From assembly GCA_000507305.1 (NCBI GenBank), contig DF241130.1, positions 1-64,000 on the forward strand: a stretch of 64,000 bases of DNA, written 5' to 3'. This DNA is from Breviolum minutum Mf 1.05b.01 (taxonomy: Eukaryota; Sar; Dinophyceae; Suessiales; Symbiodiniaceae). Position 1 is the first letter of the stretch; every line of letters starts with the position of its first letter. Positions 10,916-21,605 of this stretch are shown here, in pieces. The position numbers and the translations under genes are program-made. The notes under the pieces were generated by a model. That model was given only the letters and a program-made list of their open reading frames with translations. It was not told the origin of the DNA and did no database searches.

Positions 10916-11297
10916 CCTGTCAGGTGAGGGTTGCTAGATTTTATGTCAGTCGTCTTCTCCTCCTCCTTCTCCTTCTTCTCCTCCTTCTTCTCCTCGTCGT
11001 CCTCGTTCCCATCTGCGAACAAGAAGCAACTTTTGAGGGGTCAGGATTCTCAGGGGCAATCATATTCTTCCATTTTCAGAAGGATAACAATTTTGTCACT
11101 TTCCATTTTTCTTCATCACAATGTTTGCCTCCCTGGGTGTCCTGGGCCAACAATTGCTAAAATTTGGTCTACCAAAAAAAACGGCTAGGTTGCCAGTTAC
11201 CAGGAGCTACTATATTAACCAAATATCATCTCAGGAAATCGCCGAATGAATCAATGACGTAACAGTTTGGGTGCACTATGTTGTTTAATCATGCTCA

Positions 11298-11472
11298 TTG
11301 TCGTCATCATCATCATCGTCATCGTCATCATCATCATCGTCATCATCAACATCATCATCATCATCACCATCATCACCATCGGCATTTCATCATCATCATC
11401 ATTTCATCATCATCATCATCATCACCATCATCACCATCGGCATTTCATCATCATCATCATCATCATCATCAT

Positions 11473-11515
<43 letters not shown>

Positions 11516-11570
11516 CCATCATCACCATCGGCATTTCATCATCATCATCATCATTTCATCACCATTTTCA
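11298..11570. repeat. (CAT)n microsatellite with higher-order units
   Basis: It is a long TCA/CAT array. A block CACCATCATCACCATCGGCA followed by TTTCATCATC recurs three times, with GGCATTTCAT at 11381, 11439 and 11530. It reads as poly-Ser, His or Ile by frame. Confidence 0.95.
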
Positions 11571-11742
11571 GAACAAATCATTTTCAATTTTTAGTCATCC
11601 TATCTGGGATGGCATCTGTACACACCCTATGGATCCCAGGTAGCTGCTTGGAATGCGATTTTTAGGTTTTTTTTTTTATCTCCTCTTAGGAGGTACTTGG
11701 ATTTATAGGGACGTATCTAATTTTCAGTCAACCTCGGTTCAC

Positions 11743-11950
11743 TTGGATGTCCCAGGAAGTTAGGATCAAAGGTTAGCATCGGTGGGTTAAAAAAACCCAA
11801 ACAAAAAAACATTTCCAAGTATGTTATAACTACCATCTACTAACAAGAAGTACGTTCGATGGTTAAATCATACCTTTTATCATAATAACCCATTTACCAT
11901 AACCATTGATCCTAACCACACCACCCGTCCCAACAACCGGGACATCCGGA
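11743..11950. mobile_element. family C TIR element
   Basis: ACTTGGATGTCCC and AGTTAGGATCAAAGGTTAG on the left face ATTGATCCTAAC and GGGACATCC on the right. The interior is longer than usual. Confidence 0.65.
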
Positions 11951-13687
11951 CTCCTCCGCACCTTTTACCCTGGCGTCACAATGGAGGCCGAACGGACGCC
12001 CATCTACGGCAACTTGCCACCCACCTGTTCGCGCACCTTCGGACACGTGCGCCCAACTCCCGGTTGGAGAAGTTCGTTGGGAAAAACGGACCCGCCAAAC
12101 CCAGCATGGGAAACCCCACCTGTTTCCCTCGTTTTTTTGGGGGGTTATAACTGTTATGATTTTTGATTCCCATTTATTTCTGGGATTGAAAAAAAAACTG
12201 CATTTTTCATGGGTTTTGGGGGTTCATGGCAGTATAATAATATTCTTGTAATGGTTGTTTAATATGGATCCTTATAATGATTATTATCCCACATAACTGG
12301 GTAGTACAATGTCCTACTTGGAGGATCATCCCACTTAGCAAGTGTGTAATAATCATGGTGATCGTAAGTCCCCTAAGGATCGGGTTATTCCCCTTCCAAA
12401 TGGCCGAACTCCATGGCTTATAACGGGGGGGGGGGTTCAGAGAGGGTAACCAGTGGTTTTGTCTTCTTGTTTTGAAATTTCTCGATTTCATGGATTTACA
12501 ACCAATGGAGTGTTCGATCCCAGATTTGCAATCACTCTGGTATCAGTTCCATTCATTTGAGTAAGTTTGATGAGCAGCACGGACTGGGTCACACCACAGG
12601 GCCTTTCAAAATTGTTTGGGGAACCCCGGACCGGACCTCATCATTCAGCCTAAGAATTCTTGAAATGCCGGTGTCAAAAACCAGTAGTTTTGAGATCCCT
12701 TCAAGTACTGAGGGTCTGAAAGCCTTGTAAGGCAGGGTATCCCATTGAGAAGGTCTAAAAGACTTTTCCTAGTACTTTAGACCCAAAACCAGTTTGTACT
12801 TTAGACCTTTTGTATTTTTTTCATCTTGTCAGCCACCGTCCTGAAAGCATACCTGGCGAATCATGTCTTCTTATTTCATTTTTGGATACTTGAGCTTGAA
12901 AGGATGTCATGTTTTCAGATAAATGTGCTTGCTTACAATTCTTTGATATTCTTTGTTTTTGCATGTTTGGTTGTCTGGTTTGATAGGGCAGATTTTCGGG
13001 TTATGTCAGGTGTCGGGGGTTCAGGATTGGGTAGGCAGGCCTTTCAAGGACACCATTGGAAGGAATGGCCAAGGTCTATAGTGCCTGGGGGAAAAACGGT
13101 CCAAAGGCAAAAACCCAGGGTCCAATCTTTTGAGGCCAATCTTTTGTTTGGCGTTTCCAATGAAGGGGTCAGGATTCTTAGGGATGTACCACCTGAAAGA
13201 AATTTGGATGAAAGAACTTTTAGCAATGGGTGTTGAAACCATCAAGTTGGGTGTTTAATTTGTGTTGGTTGCTCACTTTGTTGCCCGATTGTTTGTTGAG
13301 ATCCGTGCCAGGAACCTTACCAAATTCAAGATGAAGCGCATTAAGCGTGGACCGCATTCGGCACACGCAAAAAAAATCCGTGTCACCCATGGTCAGAAAG
13401 GAAGTCTTCTTTTCGGTATTTTTTGCTTAAATGCACTCAGCACCCAGGAAGATATGTTTAAAAATTCGAATGTGGTAACGTTGTGACTTGTCACGTTTTC
13501 CATAGTAGATACATTGAGCATCTGGGATTTACAGTGAATTTTTAAAGCAAGATTTGAGTCAACTAATTTTCCCCCCAAAAGTAAGTAAGTTTGGTGGATG
13601 GTGGTTGGATAAAAGTTTCATCCGACCTTGTTTCCGTGAAATGGCCAGAAACTTCTGTTTTTCGCAGTTCAAAGTAAATTTCCTTAT

Positions 13688-13780
13688 CCAAACATTCAAT
13701 GTATGCTATGTTTACCTACATTTGGTTCATTTTTATGGTACATGGGTAGGTAAACACACCATACCTTGAATGTTTTTTGG
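13688..13780. mobile_element. family B palindromic element
   Basis: CCAAACATTCAATGTATGCT and TTTACCTACATTTGG face GGTAGGTAAACACACCATAC and TTGAATGTTTTTTGG. Confidence 0.8.
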
Positions 13781-14166
13781 TTAGACAAGTGTTTTTTTCA
13801 ACACAGTTTTGTTTTATTTATGGAGAAGTAGGAGGCTTCAAAGATGGTTTCAACTTTTACCCCGAATCCTTTGGGGGAGAAAAAAATCCAATTTGACGAT
13901 ATTTGTTCAACTGGGTGGTCCAAAAAGCTTCTCGACAAAAAAAATGGGGTAACATTAACATAACCCCCTAATATCAACAACGGCATGAAATTTACATGGG
14001 CGCCACTGGGGTTATGACTCACCCCTACTAAAAAGGGGTTATAAATTACAATAAACTCCAGGATGATAACTGGAAATGGGGGGAACCCACCTTTTTCAAC
14101 CACCAAGTGGAAAATGTGAGGAAGAAAAAGTTTCAAAATCGATCTTGAGTCGCCAAAGGGAAATGC

Positions 14167-14274
14167 TGGGTGGTGATTTCACATATTTTTTATTTTCACC
14201 TCTAAAATCGGGGAAGATGAATCCATTTTGACTTATATTTTTCAAATTAATGGGTTGGTTCAACCACCGACTAG
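14167..14274. mobile_element. family A TIR element
   Basis: The start GGGTGGTGATTTC, core TTTTCACC...GGGGAAGATGAATCCA TTTTGAC, and end GGTTCAACCACCGACTAG. Confidence 0.8.
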
Positions 14275-14708
14275 AATGTGTTGAAGACTTCCTTGAAACC
14301 ACAGAGAACACTGAGCGGTGTCAAGAGATTTGTAGTATCGCCGAGTCATTGCGAAGTTGAGTGGTAAGTAGTGGGGATCTTTTGATGATCAGATACTTCT
14401 TTTGACATCCACCATGGAAGTCAACCGTTGCTAAGGTGCTAAACCCTGTTTAAAATTGATAGCTTCATTACTATTCCCCTCCTGAAAACCAACATATCCC
14501 CTTAGAATTGATGGTTGGAAGGTGATATTTCCTTTTAAGATGATCCCTTTTCGAGGGTCAACATGTTGAATTCTTAATTTTTGGAGGTGTACCATTGATT
14601 GACTCCATTGCTTGACTCCGAAGCTTTCTGTGGTGTTTAAGGTCGGTGAAAAAGCCCCTGAAAATAGTCCGTTTTTGTCCCAAAAGGAAGCCGGAGTGTC
14701 TTCCAACC

Positions 14709-14839
14709 ACTTGGATGACCCAGGAAGTTAGTAAATGGTTAGTAACAGGGTTATAACCCCAATATACAGTACCCCATTTATAACTAGGTTATAACCCATT
14801 TACTAACCATTGATCCTAACTTCCAACAGGACATCCAAC
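14709..14839. mobile_element. family C TIR element
   Basis: ACTTGGATGACCCAGGAAGT TAG faces CTAACTTCCAACAGGACATC CAA. The interior has GGTTATAACC-type blocks. Confidence 0.75.
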
Positions 14840-15165
14840 CATCCAACCAAAATCAGGTGTGAAGTGTCAGTTTCAAGGGTACCTAACTTGATGAAGATGT
14901 TATGCAAAAAATATCTGTAGATAAAACTTTGGCAGAGGGAGTTTCAACCAGGTGGGCCCAGATAAACCATGGTTAGGGTGAAACAAAAACATATAAATGG
15001 CCGAAAACCAATGGGTAAGTGAGATTATAAACTTACTTATAGGGGTTTATAGCCAAACTTATATGGATCTTATATGGGGTTATAACATGTTCTAACTGCA
15101 TTCATAACTTGGGGCCCACCTCGAAAGCTGTGTTTGTTTTTCTTGTTTTGAAAAAGAACAACGGG

Positions 15166-15284
15166 GTCCACCATAAGAACCTTGCTACATGGGAAAATCA
15201 ACCCTAAAGTCCTAAAGATTGACAGGTAGCAAGTCCCTTGGTGATGTAGGGGTTTCTCCTATTTTTTAGGGTTGTTTCAGGTGA
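15166..15284. repeat. family K dispersed direct repeat, copy 2
   Basis: Same block order as 4729-4858, with small indels: GGGGTCCACCATAAGAACC, ACATGGGAAAATC, CTTGGTGATGTAGGGG, GTTGTTTCAGGTGAT. Confidence 0.7.
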
Positions 15285-15488
15285 TGAAATGGCAACCCCT
15301 GAAAAAACATCTCTTCACACTGCTTGCAACATCATGGAGCAAAGCGTTTGGGATTCCCTCTGAAAGTGGGCATCATTCCCAAACTCAAGGAGAGCAACCC
15401 GCGAGGTCTCAGAGAAAAAAAGGAGACGATTCCTGGAGATTCATCCTTCAATCTACTAAAATTTTTGGGAAAACAAAGTAAAGACAAC

Positions 15489-15598
15489 TACCTGGCAATT
15501 CTTTGTCACCTTTTTGGGATGGTTAAGGGCCCCCTTCAAAGGTTACTTTGTGACCTCCAACTAGGGGATGAAAAGGTCACGAATTGAATCACCTGGTG
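15489..15598. mobile_element. family H TIR element
   Basis: TACCTGGCAATTCTTTGTCA faces GTCACGAATTGAATCACCTG G. Inner GGTTACTTTGTGACCTCC. Confidence 0.7.
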
Positions 15599-15927
15599 CA
15601 CCCCTCATTTCTTTAAACCATAGATACCCAACTAATAGCCGTTTTCATGCAAAAAAATCGTTGCATTTGAAGCCTCTCATTTTGGGGCCCTCCATCCCTT
15701 TAATTTTCATCAAGATACCTCAGGTTTTTAGAGATGTTTTTTTCAGGGACAGGGGGGTGGTGTCCACATGTGATGGGGTCTACATAAACTCCCATAGTAG
15801 GGATGGTCATCACCCTCATAATAGGGGGTTTATACAACCATTATAAGGATTCCCTATTAAACGTGGGACAGGTAAACCCTGCGAAAAAAAAAACGGAAGC
15901 TAAAATACCTGGCCACCATCCCAAATA

Positions 15928-16012
15928 CTCAATGTATATATCGTATATTTACTTACATTTTACCATAAAAATATAAACCATTCATGCAGGTAAATATCCC
16001 ATACCCTTGGGA
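15928..16012. mobile_element. family B palindromic element
   Basis: ACTCAATGTATATATCGTAT and TTACTTACAT face CATGCAGGTAAATATCCCAT. A second partial copy continues at about 16080-16120. Confidence 0.6.
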
Positions 16013-16171
16013 TCTAATTAATCGCCGAACGTCAGAGGTTGGGATGTCCAATAACCTACTGATTTTAGGATAAATGAGTAAGGTAAATATACCATTCATG
16101 TAGGTAAACAACAATTGCTAAATGGACGTTTGGTGAAACAACCCTGATTTACCATTAAAAATCAACCATTC

Positions 16172-16276
16172 CTAGGTGGTGGTTTCAAATATTTGTTTTA
16201 TTTTCACCCCTAAACTTGGGGAAGATTCCTATTTTGACTAATATTTTTCAAAGGGGTTGGTTCAACCACCAACTAG
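16172..16276. mobile_element. family A TIR element
   Basis: A complete copy: CTAGGTGGTGGTTTCAAAT, the TTTTCACCCC and CTTGGGGAAGAT core, TTTTGACTAATATTTTTCA, and end CAACCACCAACTAG. Confidence 0.9.
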
Positions 16277-16601
16277 ATTCATTTATATAGGTAAATATAC
16301 CTTTCGTCCCATTTGGATGGTATGGTACGGGCCATTGTCTTTCCGTTGACCAACTTGATGCTGAATTTCTCAAGCCGCAAGTTTTGCGGGAGTGCCTCAA
16401 CGTGAGCTGGGGCGGTTTCTTGGTTTCTTGGTTGCCAAGGAGAGGAAGGAAAATCGTGGAACAACCAGAAACGAGGGAATGGCATGATTTTACATGGCCG
16501 AAAATCCCCGAAAATCCACCAGGTGTGTACAGAAAAGGTTTTTTCCCTTCCTCCCATAATCATGGTTCAGTGGAAAATTGGTGTATCTGCAATATTAGTT
16601 T

Positions 16602-16710
16602 CTAGGTGGTGGCAACTCAAATATTTTTGGAATTTTCTCCCCGATCCTTGGGGAAATGATCCAAATTGACGAGCATATTTTTCAGATGGGTTGGTTCAAC
16701 AACTAACTAG
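16602..16710. mobile_element. family A TIR element, variant
   Basis: CTAGGTGGTGGCAACTCAAA at the left, GGTTCAACAACTAACTAG at the right, with GACGAGCATATTTTTCAG in place of GACTAATATTTTTCA. It belongs to a subfamily with 37868 and 45369. Confidence 0.85.
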
Positions 16711-17246
16711 TTTTACGTGGCCGAAAATGATGGTTGAGAAGATTTATGAAGATTTAGATTTTTTTGGAGTGGCTTGATTGAATTCCTCATGTTAAGTAAC
16801 GCATCCTTATTTTTTTTGAATCCCTGTTATAGTTACGAAGTACAAACCCCCAAATCATCATATGGAGTTACCTTTTTCCAAACCCATCAACGTATGTAAT
16901 GTCAAAAGTTACAAGACGTTTTTCTTGTGGAGTTTTGTTTCTGGCCAATTTTCGACCAAGATGTGGGCAATTTAGGAATGACATGGAAAATTATAGACTA
17001 CCATAGGCATTTCTTTTCAAAACTCATAGGCATACCAATGGACATTTTTTTTTGAAGATTTTGTTAGTTAGGCAATTCTCGATATGATGCAAATGAGGCC
17101 AATTTCTAGCCCTCAGTTCCCGGTTTCCGGTTTTTGCACGGTATCCCCCGCTAGTAGGTCCTTGTTCGATCTGTGGATTGAGGAGAAAAGACTGTTGCTA
17201 ATGGAGTTGTTGCTATAGCCATTTCGCTATTAATTTCTGTGGATAT

Positions 17247-17346
17247 AACCCTAGACATCCAAATAATTCCCTCAGAAGGTGTTTTTTTTGTATGTTTTTG
17301 GGGGTCCAAGTAGCTTCTCAAAAAGGTGGACCTGGATGTCTAGGGT
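17247..17346. mobile_element. family O TIR element
   Basis: AACCCTAGACATCCAAATAA faces GGACCTGGATGTCTAGGGTA. A looser relative is at 38691-38779. Confidence 0.65.
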
Positions 17347-17381
17347 AAATGATGTAAATGGAAGTTCAAACCATCACCAAC

Positions 17382-17484
17382 TGGGTGTTTCCAAAAATAG
17401 GGGTACCCCCAAATCATCCATTTTAATAAGGTTTTCCACTATCAACCAACCATTTTGGGGTACCCCTATTTTTGGAAACACCCA
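17382..17484. mobile_element. family D TIR element
   Basis: TGGGTGTTTCCAAAAATAGG GGTACCCCCAA faces TTGGGGTACCCC TATTTTTGGAAACACCCA. The outer 30 bp are almost perfectly inverted. Confidence 0.9.
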
Positions 17485-17907
17485 ACTGAAACACCATGGA
17501 GCCGTGTTGTTTTATCTCTTAGTGATGATCTACCGAATTCTATCTCTCACTCAGCAAACGGCCGATGCATTAAACATTTGGTGGGATTACACATAATTTT
17601 AATATATAATAGGAAACATGTTATGGTTTTGGATGTTTCTTACACAATGGCTGAGTGAGATATAAGCAATAGCAAATCACACCCACGTTGGTTCATAAGA
17701 ATATGTGTGTGTGTGTTTGAAATCATGAAGTACCCGGGTAGAAACTTCTTGAAAGTCGTGAAGCTTCAACCGAGAAGCAACAATTTCTAGTGCATGGTTT
17801 GTTTTTCCCTAGGAATTTAGGTATGTGCTAAGAAAGGGATTACACCTACATTCCTTTCCCAGTTCTTTAAGGAAACCCATTTTTTTGAACCCCCCACTTT
17901 ACGGATT

Positions 17908-17975
17908 CATTGGACTGTATGTTTGCCCTACATTTACACTTATATACATGTAGGTAGATATACCAGTCCCATTGA
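17908..17975. mobile_element. family B palindromic element, short
   Basis: CATTGGACTGTATGTTTGCC CTACATT faces ATGTAGGTAGATATACCAGT CCCATTG. Confidence 0.65.
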
Positions 17976-18186
17976 TCCTATATGGAACTAGCTTGCAACT
18001 TCTCTCCCGCCAAATTTGACAAACATAAAGCATATGTTTCATTAAAATGGATCTAATTAAATGGTTTGAAGCCACCAGCTTACAACTTGCACTACCCCTG
18101 AAATTCAACATAGATGACCCACCTTGCCATAGAGTTACCTTTCCCACCTTTTCCAAACCTTTGGACCCCCCAACACCCAACAGAAC

Positions 18187-19060
18187 ATGAAGGTTTTAAG
18201 ATTTGATTGCCTAAAACTACGGGTTATGTCGCTTGCACTGCGCTTCGGCCCAATGCCAGAAGCGAGCTCTTGCACACGCTCGAGGTGGGTCCTACCTGGA
18301 CCGATGGACACCCCTGTCGGGAAGAATGGCGTTTGTTCGCGCTTCTTCGCTCTTGCGTCGCAGGATGCGCCTCAGCGCGTTAAACTTGGGGTTTTCTTGG
18401 GGATGCATCGCCCCAGTTCAGAAGCGCGGCCCGGGCCCGGCCCGCTTTCTGAGTTATCAGGCTCCTGCGGTGAGTCTTGTTACTCGGCAATCTGATGAGG
18501 AACGCGAAGGGAGCGGGATCGAAATCGCCACTGAGCATTTCGGGACGAATCGCCTCGGATCGAGTATTGTCGTAGCTGGCGAAATTCATCGCCTGACAGA
18601 GACTTGGATGTGGCTTTACGCCAATCAGCACCCGGAAGGGAATCCTAACCCAAACCAACTCATTCTCCAGCGTTGAAGGGTGGGTAGATCCAAGTTTTAC
18701 CCCGGTGAGCACTGACCAGCTGACCCGGATTATGAATGCTATTTTTTGGGGATGAAATACTACCCAGTGAAACAAACATTTTAATATATTATCCCTGAAA
18801 TGCCCTGAAATAAGGATCCCATGTTTTCAACCAACCAGGATTCCATGGGAATTCATGATCATTCGAAATGGTTTTGTTGTTGGGGCGGCTTCCGTTAACC
18901 GTGCATCGATTTCCCCAGGCGCCCAGGACGCGCCAAAAATCACGGAGCGCCCTGCCCGACGCTGTTGGCCCTCCTGCGGACGGCGAAAGGCCGGGGATCG
19001 GGACCCCCGGGTGCGGTCGGGTCTCCAGGGTGTGGCTGTCTTAGGGGGTTGGTAAATGTT
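18187..19060. other. two GC-rich islands (about 18200-18480 and 18890-19045)
   Basis: Base composition switches from the AT-rich background to strongly GC-rich, with GCGCGGCCCGGGCCCGGCCC near 18423 and CGGCGAAAGGCCGGGGATCG near 18978. Overlapping frames are open on both strands (for example 18233-18676 on + and 18380-18775 on -). I recognise no protein in them and cannot decide between exon remnants, a dispersed GC-rich repeat and transferred DNA. Confidence 0.4.
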
Positions 19061-19265
19061 GGTAAGATTAGGTGTTCTTCTTGTGGGGTGGAATCCAAAT
19101 CTTAAACCCCACGTTTTTTTCTTTGGAATATTTCAAAAAACTGTAAGGAGGGAATATGAAGGATTTATGATTTATTGGGTGTTTTTTTAAATTCAAATTG
19201 TAGGGTGGAGAGTTTTTTCTTCTTCTTGTTTGTCCCGGACGATCTAAAAACATGGGATGCTTACT

Positions 19266-19366
19266 GGCGTTTGGATAGCAAGTAGGTTATAAAACCCCAA
19301 ATATACCCCATTTATAAGTAAGGTATAACCCATTTACTGACCATTAACTTCCTGGAACATCCAAAA
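19266..19366. mobile_element. family C TIR element, eroded
   Basis: TTTGGATAGCAAGTAGGTTAT faces CATTAACTTCCTGGAACATC CAAA, with the CCCCATTTATAAGTAAGGT interior typical of the family. Confidence 0.5.
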
Positions 19367-19403
19367 GTAGCAAGCCACCTTGGGGTTATTCATGTTTATT
19401 CAA

Positions 19404-19514
19404 TACAAGGTGGGCCCGGCCCCTCCCACATTGGGTTATAACCCCATTAATCCATTATAAGGCCATTTTTAGGGATTATAACCCTACTTATAACTAGTAG
19501 GGGCGCACCTTGTA
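19404..19514. mobile_element. family I TIR element
   Basis: TA-CAAGGTGGGCCCGGCCCC faces GGGGCGCACCTTG-TA, with TATAACCCC interior motifs. Confidence 0.75.
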
Positions 19515-20252
19515 GCCGAAGCCTGTGGGCTTTGCTGCAATGACATTGCTGTTAGGCCTCGCCGGAGATGGGAACGCCAGAATGGGCGCCTGATGTATGG
19601 GTTGCCTAGGATGTGTCAAACAAACGTGGCGGGAGGGCTAGCAGTCGGAACACGGAGAAGGTATTGAAGGGGGCACGGTCTTTTTTTGGTTTGATTTTAG
19701 ATCACATCTTCATACAGACTTTTAGGTTTCTTGTAATTCCACTGGACGTGCAAATGGACAGGGAAGCTCCTTGATTTTGTCGTTTTTTTTTGAAGTGTCC
19801 TCTAGATCTTACCCGGACCCGGGAAGGATGAAATCACATATCCCCTGTTTGAAGGCGGCACTTTTGAGTCGATGAGGATATTCGGGATATGTATCCGTTC
19901 CCTGGGGGGTTTAACCAAGACAAGACATCCATTTGATGATGTCTGTGCTTGTGGAGACAGAGCATGCTTGGAATGAGATCTCTCCTTTTAGGAGACATGA
20001 CTCCCCAATATTGGCGACACATCACATGTGAAGCTGTACATATATCTTCATATCTACCTTGAAGTTTAAACGGATTCATATCCACACTGAAATCTGCAGA
20101 TTTGTTTTTTTTTTGAGATCCTCTCTACAAAACTGAACCCCTTGTTTTTTCCATTGTTTTTTTCCCAAAAACCAATCCCAAACAGTTCACCAACCCACCC
20201 TTGTAAAGGGCACACGTTGGCTCCGATGTTTTTAAAAAGTCTCAGATGTTGA

Positions 20253-20354
20253 CTAGGTGGTGGTTTCAAATATGTTTTACTTTCACCCCTATTTGGGGAA
20301 AAGTCCCATTTTGACTAATGTTTTCTCAAATGGGTTGGTTCAACCACCAACTAG
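20253..20354. mobile_element. family A TIR element
   Basis: CTAGGTGGTGGTTTCAAAT, core TTTCACCCCTATTTGGGGAA and TTTTGACTAATG, right end CAACCACCAACTAG. Confidence 0.9.
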
Positions 20355-20549
20355 ATTACCCTTTGGATTTTGTTGCTCAGGCAGGTCTTCCAGAGGATGG
20401 CAGTCCGCAGAGAACGGTGCGATTGTTATTGCTTTTTCGGGGGGAGAATGGCAGCCCTTGCGGGAGTGATTTTGATGTTTCTGTTGTTTCGGGGGTTTAC
20501 TTGAATGACAATTCTGAAGATATTCTGGGACCCAAAACGAAACTGCTAC

Positions 20550-20656
20550 ACCCCCGAAGTTAAACAGTTCGCCCCCTGAAAAATGATGTTTGGAAGACCA
20601 CTCTCCTTTTGGGGATGGTTATATTTTCAGGGGCTATGTTGAACTTCCAGGGGGTA
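20550..20656. mobile_element. family F TIR element
   Basis: ACCCCCGAAGTTAAACAGTT CGCCCCCTGAAAAATGATG faces ATTTTCAGGGG and GTTGAACTTCCAGGGGG. Confidence 0.75.
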
Positions 20657-20775
20657 TTCCAACCATCCATGTTCAGGTGCATTTGCTGTTAGTTTCAGGG
20701 AGGGTCCTTCCAAAAGAAATTCGTGAGTCCTAAGTTGAGAGCTGAAATCAGTTGATACGGACAATATATAGATTT

Positions 20776-20957
20776 GGGTGGTGGTTTTCCACTCAATGTT
20801 TGGTTTATTTACCTACAAAACTGTGTAGTTGAAAGGGGGGATATATGTAGGTAAATAGGTTGTGGTTTCAAATATATGTTATTTTCATCCCTGTTTGGGG
20901 AGATGATCCAATTGGCGTAAAGTTTTTTTCAGATGGGTTGGTTCAACCAGCCACTAG
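20776..20957. mobile_element. composite of family A with family B-like insert
   Basis: It opens GGGTGGTGGTTTTCC, then TTTACCTAC...GTAGGTAAATAGG (family B-like), then restarts with TGTGGTTTCAAATATATG and runs through the family A core to CAACCAGCCACTAG. Confidence 0.55.
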
Positions 20958-21605
20958 ATATCCATAATCTACCATGGTGTATGGATAACTCTTTCATAGA
21001 CTCCCATCATGTTTCAACATGTTGTTTTTGTTTTTGACATATCTCAATTTGTGCAGGAGCACATTGGAGGATTCATGCGCAAAAAACAAAACATTTGAAC
21101 AAGATAACATATAACAACTAATCTATCTCCAACATCCATGCATATTATATTATATGATTTATCATGTATGTACATATATAATAGAATATATATACCTACA
21201 TCTTCATCCGAGCTAAAAAAAGTGTACCATCAGGTTTTCGTTACACTCTTTGGCAAAGGGAGCGTTCTTTCATGTTCTTTCCCAAATCGAGCGTTGTGCT
21301 GTTAGAGTTCTGGTTTCTTTAATGTCCCAGTATTTTTTCATATTTTTTCAACCAACCATCCTCCAACCCATGTCTTAAGCCGTTCCCAAATCAGTGGGTG
21401 CGCCACAGTGTGTGCTTCCCAAACAGCAGGCTGGATGGGGGGCAATTGTGTGTAAGTGAGTGTGCACACTGCCAACATTTCAACTTCAAAGCTCGGCCTG
21501 GCAGTTGGTGGAAGAATAGTGAGTGATAGCCTTTTTTTAATAGCAACTCTGGCCCAAACTGAACCTGACCACTTGGGGTGTGTTAGCTTAGGGTGTAGGA
21601 AGAAA

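Larger units (their letters stand above)
6781..21600. other. gene-poor stretch rich in short TIR elements
   Basis: No convincing gene is seen. About 30 short palindromic elements from families A to O are listed separately. Between them lie T-rich, poly-G and poly-A tracts, microsatellites, and two GC-rich islands near 18.2-19.05 kb. Open frames over 100 codons at 10.5-11.7 kb come from low-complexity DNA. Confidence 0.6.

Noticed and set aside
10511-11188. Open frames of 80-130 codons on both strands
   Set aside because: They lie over TTTTG and CTT/CTC low-complexity tracts and encode Lys/Glu/Asn or Phe/Cys/Ser runs only.
11267-11665. Three overlapping frames encoding poly-Ser, poly-His and poly-Ile
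   Set aside because: All are translations of the CAT microsatellite.
13262-13486. 75-codon basic frame (KMKRIKRGPHSAHAKK) like a small ribosomal protein
   Set aside because: No family match is recognised, all three frames are partly open, and no exon borders are evident.
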